DNA of 64,000 bases. Origin: Pseudovibrio sp. Alg231-02. GTDB taxonomy: Bacteria > Pseudomonadota > Alphaproteobacteria > Rhizobiales > Stappiaceae. Position numbers and translations under genes: made by a program. Below the pieces are notes generated by a model. That model saw only the letters and a program-made list of their open reading frames with translations, did not search any database and had not been told where the DNA came from. Below are positions 20,066-29,163 of this stretch, one piece after another. Location of the stretch: NCBI RefSeq assembly GCF_900143565.1, contig NZ_FREX01000011.1:107494-171493 (forward strand). Reading direction: 5' to 3'. Each line of letters starts with the position of its first letter. Position 1 is the first letter of the stretch.

Positions 20066-21544
20066 CTAGTCAGCCAAATCAGCGACAGCCTGCGCGGCAC
20101 CTTTTTCTGCCACTGCTTGGTAGGCCTTGTGAACCGCTTTCTTGAACTCATCGTTAGCAACAAGTTCAGATGGGAACACAGAATCCAAGGCAAGCAGTGC
20201 ATCGACATAGGTTGTTGTGTCCCCGCCGTCTTTGGCGACAATTTCAGCAAGCTTCTCCTTCATCGGATCAACCACTTCGTAGCTTTCGCCATTGCGATCC
20301 GCGCGGATGTAGTTCATCCAGCCACCAATTCCGAGCACCAGATGACGATAGTCACCGCCATTGGCGAGATGGAACTTCACAGAGTTTAACCAGCGCTGCG
20401 GCATCTTCTGTGTTCCATCTGCAGCAATCTGCCAGGTACGGTGTTTCAGCTTGGAGTTGGAGTAGCGTTTGAGCAATGAGTCCGCATAAGCCTCCAAATC
20501 CACATCGCCTGGAACATCCAGTGTGGGCAACTGTTCATCCACCATCAGCTTGCGCGCTTCTGCGTAAAATACAGGATCGGCAGCGCAATCTGCAATGGTC
20601 TCCTTGCCTGCAAGGAAGCCAAGGTAGGCAAGGAAGGAATGAGAGCCGTTCAGAGTGCGAAGCTTCATCTCTTCAAACGGCTCAACATCCGCAACAAGTT
20701 GCGCACCAGCAAGCTCCCACTGTGGCCGTCCAGCTTTGAAGTTGTCTTCAATCACCCACTGACGGAACGGCTCGCATACGATGCCATTCAGATCAACTTG
20801 TCCGCCAAGGCTCTCGCGGATGAGGTCTCGGGACTCGTCAGTCAACGCAGGCACGATGCGGTCCACCATGGTGGATGGAAAAGAGACATTTTCCTCGATC
20901 CACGCAGCCAATTCTGCATTCTGCTTGGCCGCAAACTCACGAACAGCAACTCCGCAGAGCACGCCATTATGAGGTAAGTTATCGCAAGACATCACCGTGA
21001 TAGGGCCGTTGCCAAGCGCCCGACGTTTCGCAAGGCCAGCAACGATCAAACCAATTGCGGTTTGGGGCGCTTCTGGTGCTTTAAGATCCTGCTGGATCAT
21101 TGGATTATCCAGATCCAGCTTCCCGTTTGTAACGCAGTAGCCTTTCTCGGTAATGGTGAGAGAAATGACCTTCAGCTGCTCTTCTGCAAGCCCATCAATC
21201 AGAGCCGCTACACCATCGCGTGCTACGTGCTGTGTCTCGCATACAGCCCCGAGGAGCCGGGTATTTGTGCCTTCATCAGCAGTCTCAACCAACGTGTAGA
21301 GGTGATCATTTTCTGCAAGCTTATCAAACAGATCCGGCGTTCCGAACAACTCAATCACCCGCAAGCCCCAATCACCGCCACCAGCAGCAAGTGTTTCGTG
21401 CAGATGCATTGCAACGTGAGCACGGGCAAAGGCACCAAAACCAATATGAGCAACACGCGGCTTTAGTGATGTACGATCATAAGATGGGACAGACACATCA
21501 CCTGGAAGCGCATTGAGATCGAGTTTCTGAAATTCAATAGTCAT
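20066..21544 (-). CDS. uxuB: Mannitol dehydrogenase family oxidoreductase, probable fructuronate reductase
   Basis: Reduces D-fructuronate to D-mannonate with NADH. The 492-residue protein has the N-terminal Rossmann motif HIGFGAFARAH (about residues 33-43), MSCDNLPHNG, and the C-terminal catalytic region NGSHSFLAYLG. Mannitol 2-dehydrogenases share this fold, but the position between uxaC and GH31, with uxuA in the facing arm, favours fructuronate reductase. It follows GH31 by 15 bases, with an AAGG ribosome site. Confidence 0.88.
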   Translation of the reverse strand: MTIEFQKLDLNALPGDVSVPSYDRTSLKPRVAHIGFGAFARAHVAMHLHETLAAGGGDWGLRVIELFGTPDLFDKLAENDHLYTLVETADEGTNTRLLGAVCETQHVARDGVAALIDGLAEEQLKVISLTITEKGYCVTNGKLDLDNPMIQQDLKAPEAPQTAIGLIVAGLAKRRALGNGPITVMSCDNLPHNGVLCGVAVREFAAKQNAELAAWIEENVSFPSTMVDRIVPALTDESRDLIRESLGGQVDLNGIVCEPFRQWVIEDNFKAGRPQWELAGAQLVADVEPFEEMKLRTLNGSHSFLAYLGFLAGKETIADCAADPVFYAEARKLMVDEQLPTLDVPGDVDLEAYADSLLKRYSNSKLKHRTWQIAADGTQKMPQRWLNSVKFHLANGGDYRHLVLGIGGWMNYIRADRNGESYEVVDPMKEKLAEIVAKDGGDTTTYVDALLALDSVFPSELVANDEFKKAVHKAYQAVAEKGAAQAVADLAD

Positions 21545-21559
21545 AGGAGGTGGACCTTA

Positions 21560-23959
21560 TCAAAGCTCATTGAGTGAGAAAGTGTGAGTGTCATCCGAAA
21601 CCTGTTGTCCGTTCACGACCACAGTTGGAACAAGACCATTCGGTGAGCGGCCTTTGATGAAAACGGAGAGTTCTCGTCCATCAATCTCAAGTGAACCGCT
21701 GCGGTACAAAGTTAAATTTTGCTCGTTGGAACTGCTGGAAAGAGCCATATGCAAGGTGATGTGTGCGCCATCTAGCCAATTATGGCTGATGCCATCATCT
21801 TCAAAAACAGCAAGCTCTCGCTTTCCGGTGCCTTGGAACGGGAAGATTGCCAGGGCTTGAAGATGACACTCAGTGGTGTTCTTAGCTGTTGGGTTAGCAA
21901 GCGGAATGACGGTACCTGCACGCACGAACAGGGGGAGGCGTTCCAAAGGTGCATCAACAACGATGGTTTGTCCGCCCTTGTGATACGCGCCTGTATCGAA
22001 TTCGTACCAGCCATCGCCATTATCTGGCAGATAAACCTCACGTGTTGCAGCACCTTGCTCAACCACAGAAGCAACCAACAGGTCCTTACCGAGCAGATAG
22101 TCATCTGTCTCCGCAAAGGTGTGCGCGTCTCCTTCGTGATCAAGGAATGTTGGGCGCAAAAACGGCTCATCCATCACATGCATATCGTGCAGCATGGTGT
22201 AGAAATACGGCATGAGATGCTGACGCAGTTGGATCGCATTGCGGATAAGGGGCGTAACTTCTGGATACATCCAGGCTTCATTGACAGTTGCATCATCATT
22301 CCACGAATGGATCGTGAAACGCGGATGCATGACGCCATTTTGAACCCAGCGTACAAACAACTCAGGATCAGGACGAGCACCTGAAAAGCCGCCCACATCG
22401 TGGCCAACATTGTAGATACCTGACATCGACAGGCCGAGACCCATCTTGATGTTGTATTTCAGGTTGTTCCAGCCAGTTCGGTTATCACCAGTCCACGTCT
22501 GTACATAGCGTTGCAAGCCGGGGCAGCCACTGCGCGAGATAAGATAAGGGCGCTCTTCCGGTGCATACTCCACCTGTGCTTCATAAGAAGCACGCATCAT
22601 CAGGAAAGAATGAAGCGGACGAATGAGCCCGACGTCAATCTCTTCACCAAACCCCTGACAGCGAGCAAAGAAATCCCAGATCTCATACTCGTTATTATCG
22701 TTCCAGGTGGAACCGATACCACGCTCAAGCAGCTGCTTGGTGACGTTGGCTTTCCACCAACTCACAGTATCCAGATTGGTGAAGTCGAGGTGAGAACCTT
22801 CATCATCCCAGAACAGAGACCGCTCTGGCTGATCAGCCTCACTGTCTTGAATGAACAGGCCTTTCGCTGCCACATCACCATACATAGGATGGTCCTGTAG
22901 TAGACATGGCTTGATGTTCGCGGCGAGATGAACGCCAGCATCCAGAAACTTTAAGGTCATGGTCTTTGGATCAGGACATTTCTCGTAGTTCCAGTTGAAC
23001 ACATAGCGCTTGGAGCCAATTGATGTGTAACCGGAGGAAAGCTGGAAACTGTCGCAAGGAATGGCGTGCTCTTTGATCAGATCAACAAAGCCTTCCAGCT
23101 GTTCCTGCGCATTCTCCGCATCGGTGTAATACATGGTCGAGCCGGAATACCCGAGGCTCCACTTCGGCGGAAAGATATGCTTGCCAGTCAGCCAAACCTG
23201 CGTCTTAGTCACCTCCAATAGGGAAGGGCCAAGCATAAAGTAATAGTCCAGATCTCCGTCTTCAGCACGGTATGATCTGTAGGGTTGATGATAATTGTCG
23301 ATCTCATTGCCAAGATCAAACCAGCAGCTCACCAGATTATCGTAGAACACGCCATAAGAGACACCAGAACCGGTACGTGTCAGCGTAAACGGCAGATGTT
23401 TGTAAAGTGGGTCGGTGGTCTCTGCATCATACCCCATCGCATCAAGATTACGCATTTCGTAGCGGCGACCATTGCGCAGTAGATTGCCAGCCTTTTCACC
23501 GAGGCCATAAATCCGGTCATCTGCAGGTTGGCTGAAGAAATGCGAGTTCTTGTGGTCTTTAACGCCTAGCATATAAGCGCCTGTAGGCCGTTCGCTGGCG
23601 ATAACCTGGTATGACCCGTCTTCGCATTTTGCCTCCCAGATTATCTGAAGCGGCGTTTTCACGCAGACGCGCAAAGCCCGTGTCTCCAGTGTAAGTGTGC
23701 CCTCAGCAAGCTCTTGCTTAAACTCTGGTAGCGAGAAGCCTTCGACAGAAAGACGAGACCGGCCTTCAAACGGTACCGGCGTTTCTGCCGGAGTGATGGA
23801 CCATGTCCGTCCTTGCCGGAACTCACCATTCTTGCGCAAAAGAACCCGAACAAGCTTGTCTTCAAGAACGAACAGAGAAAGCAGATGCTTGTTATCTACA
23901 AGCAGGTCAACCCGGTTCTGTTCGGTCTCGATGTAGGACCACTTACCTAGCGTTTTCAT
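21560..23959 (-). CDS. Glycoside hydrolase family 31
   Basis: A 799-residue alpha-glycosidase with N-terminal beta domain (residues 1-240), (beta/alpha)8 barrel (about 260-600) and C-terminal beta domains. The nucleophile motif WNDNNE puts the catalytic Asp at residue 421; the acid/base Asp is in TGDNRTGWNN. No signal peptide, so cytoplasmic. Members include alpha-glucosidases, alpha-xylosidases and sulfoquinovosidases; the WNDNNE form differs from the YicI xylosidase (KTDFGE-like) and YihQ motifs. It may trim an alpha-linked sugar from an imported glucuronide oligosaccharide. It is 53 bases downstream of dctM. Confidence 0.88.
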   Translation of the reverse strand: MKTLGKWSYIETEQNRVDLLVDNKHLLSLFVLEDKLVRVLLRKNGEFRQGRTWSITPAETPVPFEGRSRLSVEGFSLPEFKQELAEGTLTLETRALRVCVKTPLQIIWEAKCEDGSYQVIASERPTGAYMLGVKDHKNSHFFSQPADDRIYGLGEKAGNLLRNGRRYEMRNLDAMGYDAETTDPLYKHLPFTLTRTGSGVSYGVFYDNLVSCWFDLGNEIDNYHQPYRSYRAEDGDLDYYFMLGPSLLEVTKTQVWLTGKHIFPPKWSLGYSGSTMYYTDAENAQEQLEGFVDLIKEHAIPCDSFQLSSGYTSIGSKRYVFNWNYEKCPDPKTMTLKFLDAGVHLAANIKPCLLQDHPMYGDVAAKGLFIQDSEADQPERSLFWDDEGSHLDFTNLDTVSWWKANVTKQLLERGIGSTWNDNNEYEIWDFFARCQGFGEEIDVGLIRPLHSFLMMRASYEAQVEYAPEERPYLISRSGCPGLQRYVQTWTGDNRTGWNNLKYNIKMGLGLSMSGIYNVGHDVGGFSGARPDPELFVRWVQNGVMHPRFTIHSWNDDATVNEAWMYPEVTPLIRNAIQLRQHLMPYFYTMLHDMHVMDEPFLRPTFLDHEGDAHTFAETDDYLLGKDLLVASVVEQGAATREVYLPDNGDGWYEFDTGAYHKGGQTIVVDAPLERLPLFVRAGTVIPLANPTAKNTTECHLQALAIFPFQGTGKRELAVFEDDGISHNWLDGAHITLHMALSSSSNEQNLTLYRSGSLEIDGRELSVFIKGRSPNGLVPTVVVNGQQVSDDTHTFSLNEL

Positions 23960-24012
23960 TATGCTTCAACCAGTTTTGTTGGGTGTTGTTATGGTTGCAA
24001 AGTGTCTGTCTG

Positions 24013-25335
24013 TTATCCGCCGTAACCAAGAATGACGCGCGGCAGGAACAGGCTGATTTCTGGAATGAAAGTCACCAGCATCAGGATGAAAATCACCGCG
24101 GCATAGAATGGCAGCATTGGTTTGATCAGATCCTGAATAGCAACCTTGCCCACAGAGCAGCTGATGAACAGCGCACTGCCCACTGGCGGCGTAATGATGC
24201 CGATGCACAGGTTGTAGGTCATCATGATACCGAAGTGCACAGGATCCATGCCAAGCTCAGTCGCGACTGGCAGGAATATCGGTGTGAAGATCAGCAGCGC
24301 AGGGGTCATGTCCATAAAAGTACCAATCACCAGCAAGCAGATGTTGATCACTAGCATGATGATGAACGGGTTCTCGGAAACATTCGCCAGTGCTTCACCA
24401 ATTGCGTATGGAATGTCAGAGAATGTCATGGCCCAGGACATGCCGATAGAGCAACCAATCAGCAGCAGCACGATGGAACTGGTGATCGCACTCTCAAGAA
24501 TGATGGTGGGTAGATCAGTGACCTTCACTTCGCGGTAAATGCCAACCGCCAGCAGCAAGGTGTAAACAACCGCCACCGCAGAAGCTTCAGTTGCTGTGAA
24601 GACGCCACCAATGATACCGCCCATGATGATGAAGATGAGCAACAACGGCAGGAAAGCATCAGCGATCTTGAAGAGGATCTCTTTGAAACTTGGCAGCGGG
24701 ATCAGCGGATAGCCACGTTTCGCAGCAACGATACCAGCCACAACCATCACACCAAGACCCATCAGGATACCCGGCAAGTATCCGGCAACGAACAACGTTG
24801 CCACGGATGTACCACCAGAAATTAGAGAGTAAACGATCAGCGTTGAGGAAGGTGGGATCAGCATGCCAGTTGGGCAGGAGGCTGCATTCACCGCAGCAGA
24901 AAAGGCAGGGTCATAGCCTTCTTTGCGCTGTAGCGGAGACATGATGCCACCGATTGCAGCAGCAGAGGCTACAGCAGAGCCCGAAATGGAGCCAAACAGC
25001 ATATTTGCCAGCACGTTGACGTGTGCCAAAGCCCCCGGCAAACGTCCGCCAACAATCTTGGCCAGCTCAATCAAGCGACGTGCGATACCACCAGAGTTCA
25101 TGATGTTGCCAGCGAGAATGAAGAAGGGGATCGCCAACAGCGTAAAGCTGTCCAGACCACTCGCCATCTTCTGTGAAACAACAAAAAGGGCCTGATCAAA
25201 AGAGATCAGAAAGGTGATTGTTGCTGTTGCCGCCAACCCGATTGCAAAGGAGATCGGCACGCCGAGTGTAACGAGAATGCCAAACACACCAAACAGAATA
25301 AGACCGCTTTGAAGCTCACTACTTAAAAATTCCAT
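24013..25335 (-). CDS. TRAP transporter large permease (DctM/SiaM type)
   Basis: The 12-helix ion-coupled permease of a tripartite ATP-independent transporter, 440 residues. Signatures: GVPISFAIGLAATATI, GGIARRLIELAKIVGGRLPG, FGSISGSAVASAAAIGGIM and PTGMLIPPSSTLIVYSL. It follows the small permease by 11 bases. In this locus the solute is probably a glucuronide or hexuronate; the periplasmic binding protein that would set specificity is not encoded nearby. Confidence 0.93.
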   Translation of the reverse strand: MEFLSSELQSGLILFGVFGILVTLGVPISFAIGLAATATITFLISFDQALFVVSQKMASGLDSFTLLAIPFFILAGNIMNSGGIARRLIELAKIVGGRLPGALAHVNVLANMLFGSISGSAVASAAAIGGIMSPLQRKEGYDPAFSAAVNAASCPTGMLIPPSSTLIVYSLISGGTSVATLFVAGYLPGILMGLGVMVVAGIVAAKRGYPLIPLPSFKEILFKIADAFLPLLLIFIIMGGIIGGVFTATEASAVAVVYTLLLAVGIYREVKVTDLPTIILESAITSSIVLLLIGCSIGMSWAMTFSDIPYAIGEALANVSENPFIIMLVINICLLVIGTFMDMTPALLIFTPIFLPVATELGMDPVHFGIMMTYNLCIGIITPPVGSALFISCSVGKVAIQDLIKPMLPFYAAVIFILMLVTFIPEISLFLPRVILGYGG

Positions 25336-25346
25336 CAGACTTACTC

Positions 25347-25871
25347 TTATTTTGCAGCAGGATCAGCGGCGTCAGGCATCTGGTCGTTTGGACCTGTACC
25401 CGTGCCATTGACGAGACCAATGAAGAACTCAATGCAGTAGAACAGCATGATGCCGCCAGAGAACGGAATAGCTGCGTAGATGTAGCCCATTGGAACGCGA
25501 AGAGCGGGCGAGACCTGCCCGTTGGCGAGTGTCTTCAGGACCAGTTGTCCGCCGCCGTAAAGCATGACAACACCTGAGAAGAACGCGATCGCCAGAATGA
25601 TGAAGTAATCTGAAAACAATTTTCGATTGCCGACCAGTGAGCCGGTTAAAAGATCAATTGCCAGGTGTCTTCGCATTCCAAGCGTATAGGCCGCACCAAT
25701 CAGGCCGATCCACATAAACATGAAACGAGCAAGTTCATCGGTCACGGTGCTTGGCGTGCCAAGAACGTATCTCGAAAAAACCTGCCAAACCACACACACC
25801 ACGAGCACGACAAAAACCGACACCGTGACGGCCTTGAGGATCGTGTTAACTATTTTGGTCAGCGCTTGCAT
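25347..25871 (-). CDS. TRAP transporter small permease (DctQ type)
   Basis: A 174-residue membrane protein with four hydrophobic segments and the DctQ pattern FMWIGLIGAAYTLGMRRHLAIDLL. First gene of the leftward arm; the 655 bases upstream contain the divergent promoter and operator-like palindromes. The C-terminus (GPNDQMPDAADPAAK) is a short polar tail. Confidence 0.9.
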   Translation of the reverse strand: MQALTKIVNTILKAVTVSVFVVLVVCVVWQVFSRYVLGTPSTVTDELARFMFMWIGLIGAAYTLGMRRHLAIDLLTGSLVGNRKLFSDYFIILAIAFFSGVVMLYGGGQLVLKTLANGQVSPALRVPMGYIYAAIPFSGGIMLFYCIEFFIGLVNGTGTGPNDQMPDAADPAAK

Positions 25872-26067
25872 TTTATTTCCCTAATCCAGGTGAAGGCGCG
25901 GGCTCAGTATGCAGAAAGAATCTACAGTGGGCGACCAATTTCTCCTGAGGGGTTGTTCAGGAGATCTTGAATTCGTGAGAGGGTTTCAGTTGGAGATCTG
26001 CAAATCTACGGATATCCAATGAATCCAATTAAATTACCTCTCCTCCAATTAATTGCTGATTTTTGAT

Positions 26068-26083
26068 TATTGGTCAACCAATA
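26068..26083. promoter_or_regulatory. UxuR-like operator palindrome 1
   Basis: TATTGGTCAACCAATA is a perfect palindrome apart from the two central bases, about 200 bases upstream of dctQ. It closely matches the TTGGT-N2-ACCAA pattern known for UxuR/ExuR-type GntR repressors. The GntR gene in the right arm is the obvious binder. Binding is inferred. Confidence 0.6.
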
Positions 26084-26459
26084 TGATAAAATGGTTTGAC
26101 AATGTCGCAGTTTTGTACAAATGTGACATGTGTGGAGAGAGGTTTGGTTGATCTCCTTTCTCCACAATTCAACGGTATCAGCGGAATTGCTCTGAGCTCT
26201 TGTTTTTAAAGGAAGATGTAGAGACGGGAGCAACGCCAACCAATGGTAGCGTGCTGAAAGATGTATTCTGAGGCAAAGGGAAGGGGAAGAAACTCTCAAT
26301 CAGCTATTTAAACTATTTATAACAGCAGCTTGAGAGTTTGGATTGTTGGTTTGATACATACATTTCGGAATGATGACGCTCTTCGAGTGTATAGAGGTTC
26401 CGGTGTGATGATTTTCAGATCAATGGCACATTCGCCTGATTTTCTCAAATACGCACAAA

Positions 26460-26471
26460 TAGGTCGACCAA
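26460..26471. promoter_or_regulatory. UxuR-like operator palindrome 2
   Basis: TAGGTCGACCAA has a perfect 8-bp core GGTCGACC and matches the first operator pattern with one arm substitution. It lies 56 bases before the beta-glucuronidase start, where a repressor would block its promoter. Confidence 0.5.
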
Positions 26472-26499
26472 CTTGGACGGATGTCCCAACAACGACGAA

Positions 26500-26515
26500 A
26501 CCAATATTGGTCAAC
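26500..26515. promoter_or_regulatory. UxuR-like operator element 3
   Basis: ACCAATATTGGT is a perfect 12-bp palindrome, and ATTGGTCAAC (26506-26515) repeats ten bases of the first operator exactly. It ends 11 bases before the beta-glucuronidase ATG, overlapping the ribosome-site region, so a bound repressor could also block elongation. Confidence 0.5.
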
Positions 26516-26526
26516 GAGGATCAGTG

Positions 26527-28326
26527 ATGCTTGAGCGGATGGAAGGTGCCGATAACGGCCTGGCTTGCTTGCATGATGAGGACTATGACGTTCCTTTCAA
26601 TAAGCAGAATCTGAACAGCAGCATGCTGATTTTCACGGGCGGCCGTAAAGCTGAGTCGCTAAACGGAGAGTGGAACTTCTGCGTCGACCTGCTGGACACC
26701 GGGCTGCGCCAAAAATGGTTCTCTTTCACGCCAGAAGCACCAGAAGATAAGACTGAGCCTTACGATTACGACCCTTATGCAGGCGAAACCGTTCCAGTTC
26801 CTTCGTGCTGGTCTATGCTCAAGGACAAATGGTATTTTTTTGAAGGCAGTGCGTGGTACACCCGCTCACTGGATCTGGAAGAGGTGCGGAAAGACGAACG
26901 CCTTTTCCTCAGAGTAGGGGCGGCTCAATACGACTGTAAGGTGTTCCTGAATGGGGAGTTTCTCGGCAACCACTACGGCGGGTCCACGCCATTCAATGTA
27001 GAGCTAACCGATCACGCAAAACCGGGCCGTAATTGGTTGATGCTGTGCGTGAACAACACCCGCACCCTCGACCGTGTCCCGATGCGAAATACCGATTGGT
27101 TCAACTACGGTGGCATCTATCGGGATGTAGAGCTCTATAGAACCCCGAAAACATTCATCTCAGATTTCTTCGCCTACCTGGTCCCTGACAGCTCCTACGA
27201 TAAAATCGCGGTTGAGCTGCAGGTCAACGGTCCAGACAGAGCGCCCGTTACAGTCGAGTTCAAAGAGTTGGGCATCAAGTCTGAGGTTCCCATTGACGAA
27301 GACGGCTTCGGAAAACTGGTTATCCCATCAAAACCAGAGCTGTGGTCACCAGAACACCCGCGCCTCTATCAGGCAACAGCCTCTGTTGGTGAAGATCGTG
27401 TCGAAGACATGATCGGGTTCCGTCAGATAGATCAAGTCGGAACGGACGTTCTGCTCAATGGCAAGCCAATCTTTTTCCGTGGCATCTCCGTGCACGAGGA
27501 TGACGAGTTTACCGGCAAAGTCTTGCGTGATGAGGATCTGGAGCAACGGTTCCGACATGCCAAGGAGCTGAACTGCAATTTCATGCGGTTCGCCCATTAT
27601 CCGCACGATGAACGCGCCGCAAAAATGGCAGATCGTGAAGGAATTCTTCTTTGGGAAGAGATACCCGTTTACTGGGCAATCGACTTCAAGAACACGGATA
27701 CTCTCAATGATGCCCGCAACCAGCTTCAGGAGCTGATCAAGCGTGATCGCAACAGAGCATCTGTCGTCATCTGGTCTGTTGGAAACGAGAACCCCGACAC
27801 TGACGAGCGCCTTTCGTTCATGAAGCACCTGGTCGATACCGCAAAAGAGATGGACCCAACACGCCTGACCTCTGCTGCTTGCCTTGTGAACCACACCAAG
27901 AACCGTATCGAGGATCGCCTGATCCAGCATATCAATGTGATCGGCATCAACGAGTACTATGGTTGGTATGAGGAGAATTTCGACGACCTGATCGACTTCC
28001 TGGACAACTCAGAGCCGGGCAAACCTGTCGTCATCTCCGAAACTGGTGCGGATGGTTACATCGGTGAGGGCAAGTTGGAGAAGGGCTTCTTCAGTGAGAG
28101 TTACATGGCTGAGGTTTACCGCAAGCAGATTGCCACCTTACGCCAGCGAGAATTCGTAAAGGGCATCTCACCATGGATCCTCTATGATTTCCGTGTCGAA
28201 CGTCGACAGAATATGTTCCAGCAAGGCTGGAACCGCAAAGGCTTGATCGCCTCAGACAAGAAAACAAAGAAAACAGCCTTCAAACTTCTTGCAGATTTTT
28301 ATGCAGAGCTGAAAGCGAAAAACTGA
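26527..28326 (+). CDS. uidA: Beta-glucuronidase, GH2 family
   Basis: Releases D-glucuronate from beta-glucuronides. With the ATG at 26527 (GAGG eight bases upstream; the longer frame adds 18 residues through an operator) the protein has 599 residues. The acid/base E421 lies in WSVGNENPD and the nucleophile E505 in VVISETGADG, close to E413/E504 of E. coli GUS. N569 and K571 (GWNRKG) form the NxK motif that binds the glucuronate carboxylate, which separates it from beta-galactosidases. No signal peptide, so substrates must be imported. First gene of the rightward arm. Confidence 0.93.
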   Translation: MLERMEGADNGLACLHDEDYDVPFNKQNLNSSMLIFTGGRKAESLNGEWNFCVDLLDTGLRQKWFSFTPEAPEDKTEPYDYDPYAGETVPVPSCWSMLKDKWYFFEGSAWYTRSLDLEEVRKDERLFLRVGAAQYDCKVFLNGEFLGNHYGGSTPFNVELTDHAKPGRNWLMLCVNNTRTLDRVPMRNTDWFNYGGIYRDVELYRTPKTFISDFFAYLVPDSSYDKIAVELQVNGPDRAPVTVEFKELGIKSEVPIDEDGFGKLVIPSKPELWSPEHPRLYQATASVGEDRVEDMIGFRQIDQVGTDVLLNGKPIFFRGISVHEDDEFTGKVLRDEDLEQRFRHAKELNCNFMRFAHYPHDERAAKMADREGILLWEEIPVYWAIDFKNTDTLNDARNQLQELIKRDRNRASVVIWSVGNENPDTDERLSFMKHLVDTAKEMDPTRLTSAACLVNHTKNRIEDRLIQHINVIGINEYYGWYEENFDDLIDFLDNSEPGKPVVISETGADGYIGEGKLEKGFFSESYMAEVYRKQIATLRQREFVKGISPWILYDFRVERRQNMFQQGWNRKGLIASDKKTKKTAFKLLADFYAELKAKN

Positions 28327-28339
28327 TCTGGATTGCACC

Positions 28340-29104
28340 ATGACATTAGACTCGAACAGAAGACGTTATCAGGATGTAGCAGAAGAGCTGGTTCGCGATT
28401 TGGCGAACGGTGCATTCGCCATTGGTGACAAGCTCCCTACAGAGCGCAAGATTTCTGAGGATCTGGGCGTCAGTCGGTCACTGGTCAGAGACGCGATGAT
28501 CATGTTGGAAGTGCAGGGGCTGGTTGATGTCCGTAAAGGTTCAGGTACTTATGTTCTTCGTCTTCCGGGTGATGTGACACCAGACAGTTCCTTAGAGCAG
28601 GACATTGGCCCATTTGAGCTGCTGCAGGCACGTCAGTTGCTGGAAAGCAATATTGCAGCTTTTGCCGCGACAATGGCGACCAAAGCTGATGTGATGCAAA
28701 TGCGCGAGACGCTGGCAAAGGAACGGGTTGAAATTGAATCGGGTTCCGGAAGTCACAAAGCTGACGAGGAGTTCCACCGTCTGGTCGCTCAGGCAAGCCA
28801 GAACTCTGTCCTGACTGAATCAGTTGAGCATCTTTGGACCCTGCGCAAACGTTCCCGCATGTGGGAGCAGCTGCATCAGCGCATCTTTGACCAAGGCTAT
28901 CAGATTAAGTGGCTGGATGATCACCAGGCAATCCTGTCGGCGCTGCAATGCCGGGATCCGCAAATGGCCCGACAAGCCATGTGGCAGCATCTGGAGAATG
29001 TGCGCATGACACTGCTGGAGCTCTCTGATGTCGATGATCCTGCATTTGATGCATATCTTTTTGATACCGATCCGCTGGCAGCGGTGAACGATCTCAAAAA
29101 ATAA
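28340..29104 (+). CDS. GntR/FadR family transcriptional regulator of the hexuronate locus
   Basis: A 254-residue regulator with an N-terminal winged HTH (LPTERKISEDLGVSRSLVRDAM, residues about 34-55, given here as LPTERKISEDLGVSR and SLVRDAMIMLE) and a C-terminal all-helical FCD ligand domain (about 95-235) with the DEEFHRLVAQAS metal-site motif. It sits between uidA and uxuA, 13 bases after uidA. By analogy with UxuR/ExuR it should repress both arms and release DNA on binding fructuronate or mannonate; palindromes of the right type occur in the divergent region. Confidence 0.88.
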   Translation: MTLDSNRRRYQDVAEELVRDLANGAFAIGDKLPTERKISEDLGVSRSLVRDAMIMLEVQGLVDVRKGSGTYVLRLPGDVTPDSSLEQDIGPFELLQARQLLESNIAAFAATMATKADVMQMRETLAKERVEIESGSGSHKADEEFHRLVAQASQNSVLTESVEHLWTLRKRSRMWEQLHQRIFDQGYQIKWLDDHQAILSALQCRDPQMARQAMWQHLENVRMTLLELSDVDDPAFDAYLFDTDPLAAVNDLKK

Positions 29105-29163
29105 CCGAAGTGAAATGTTAAACCGGGCTTTGGCCCCAAAATTTGAAAAGCAAAGAGCTAAAC

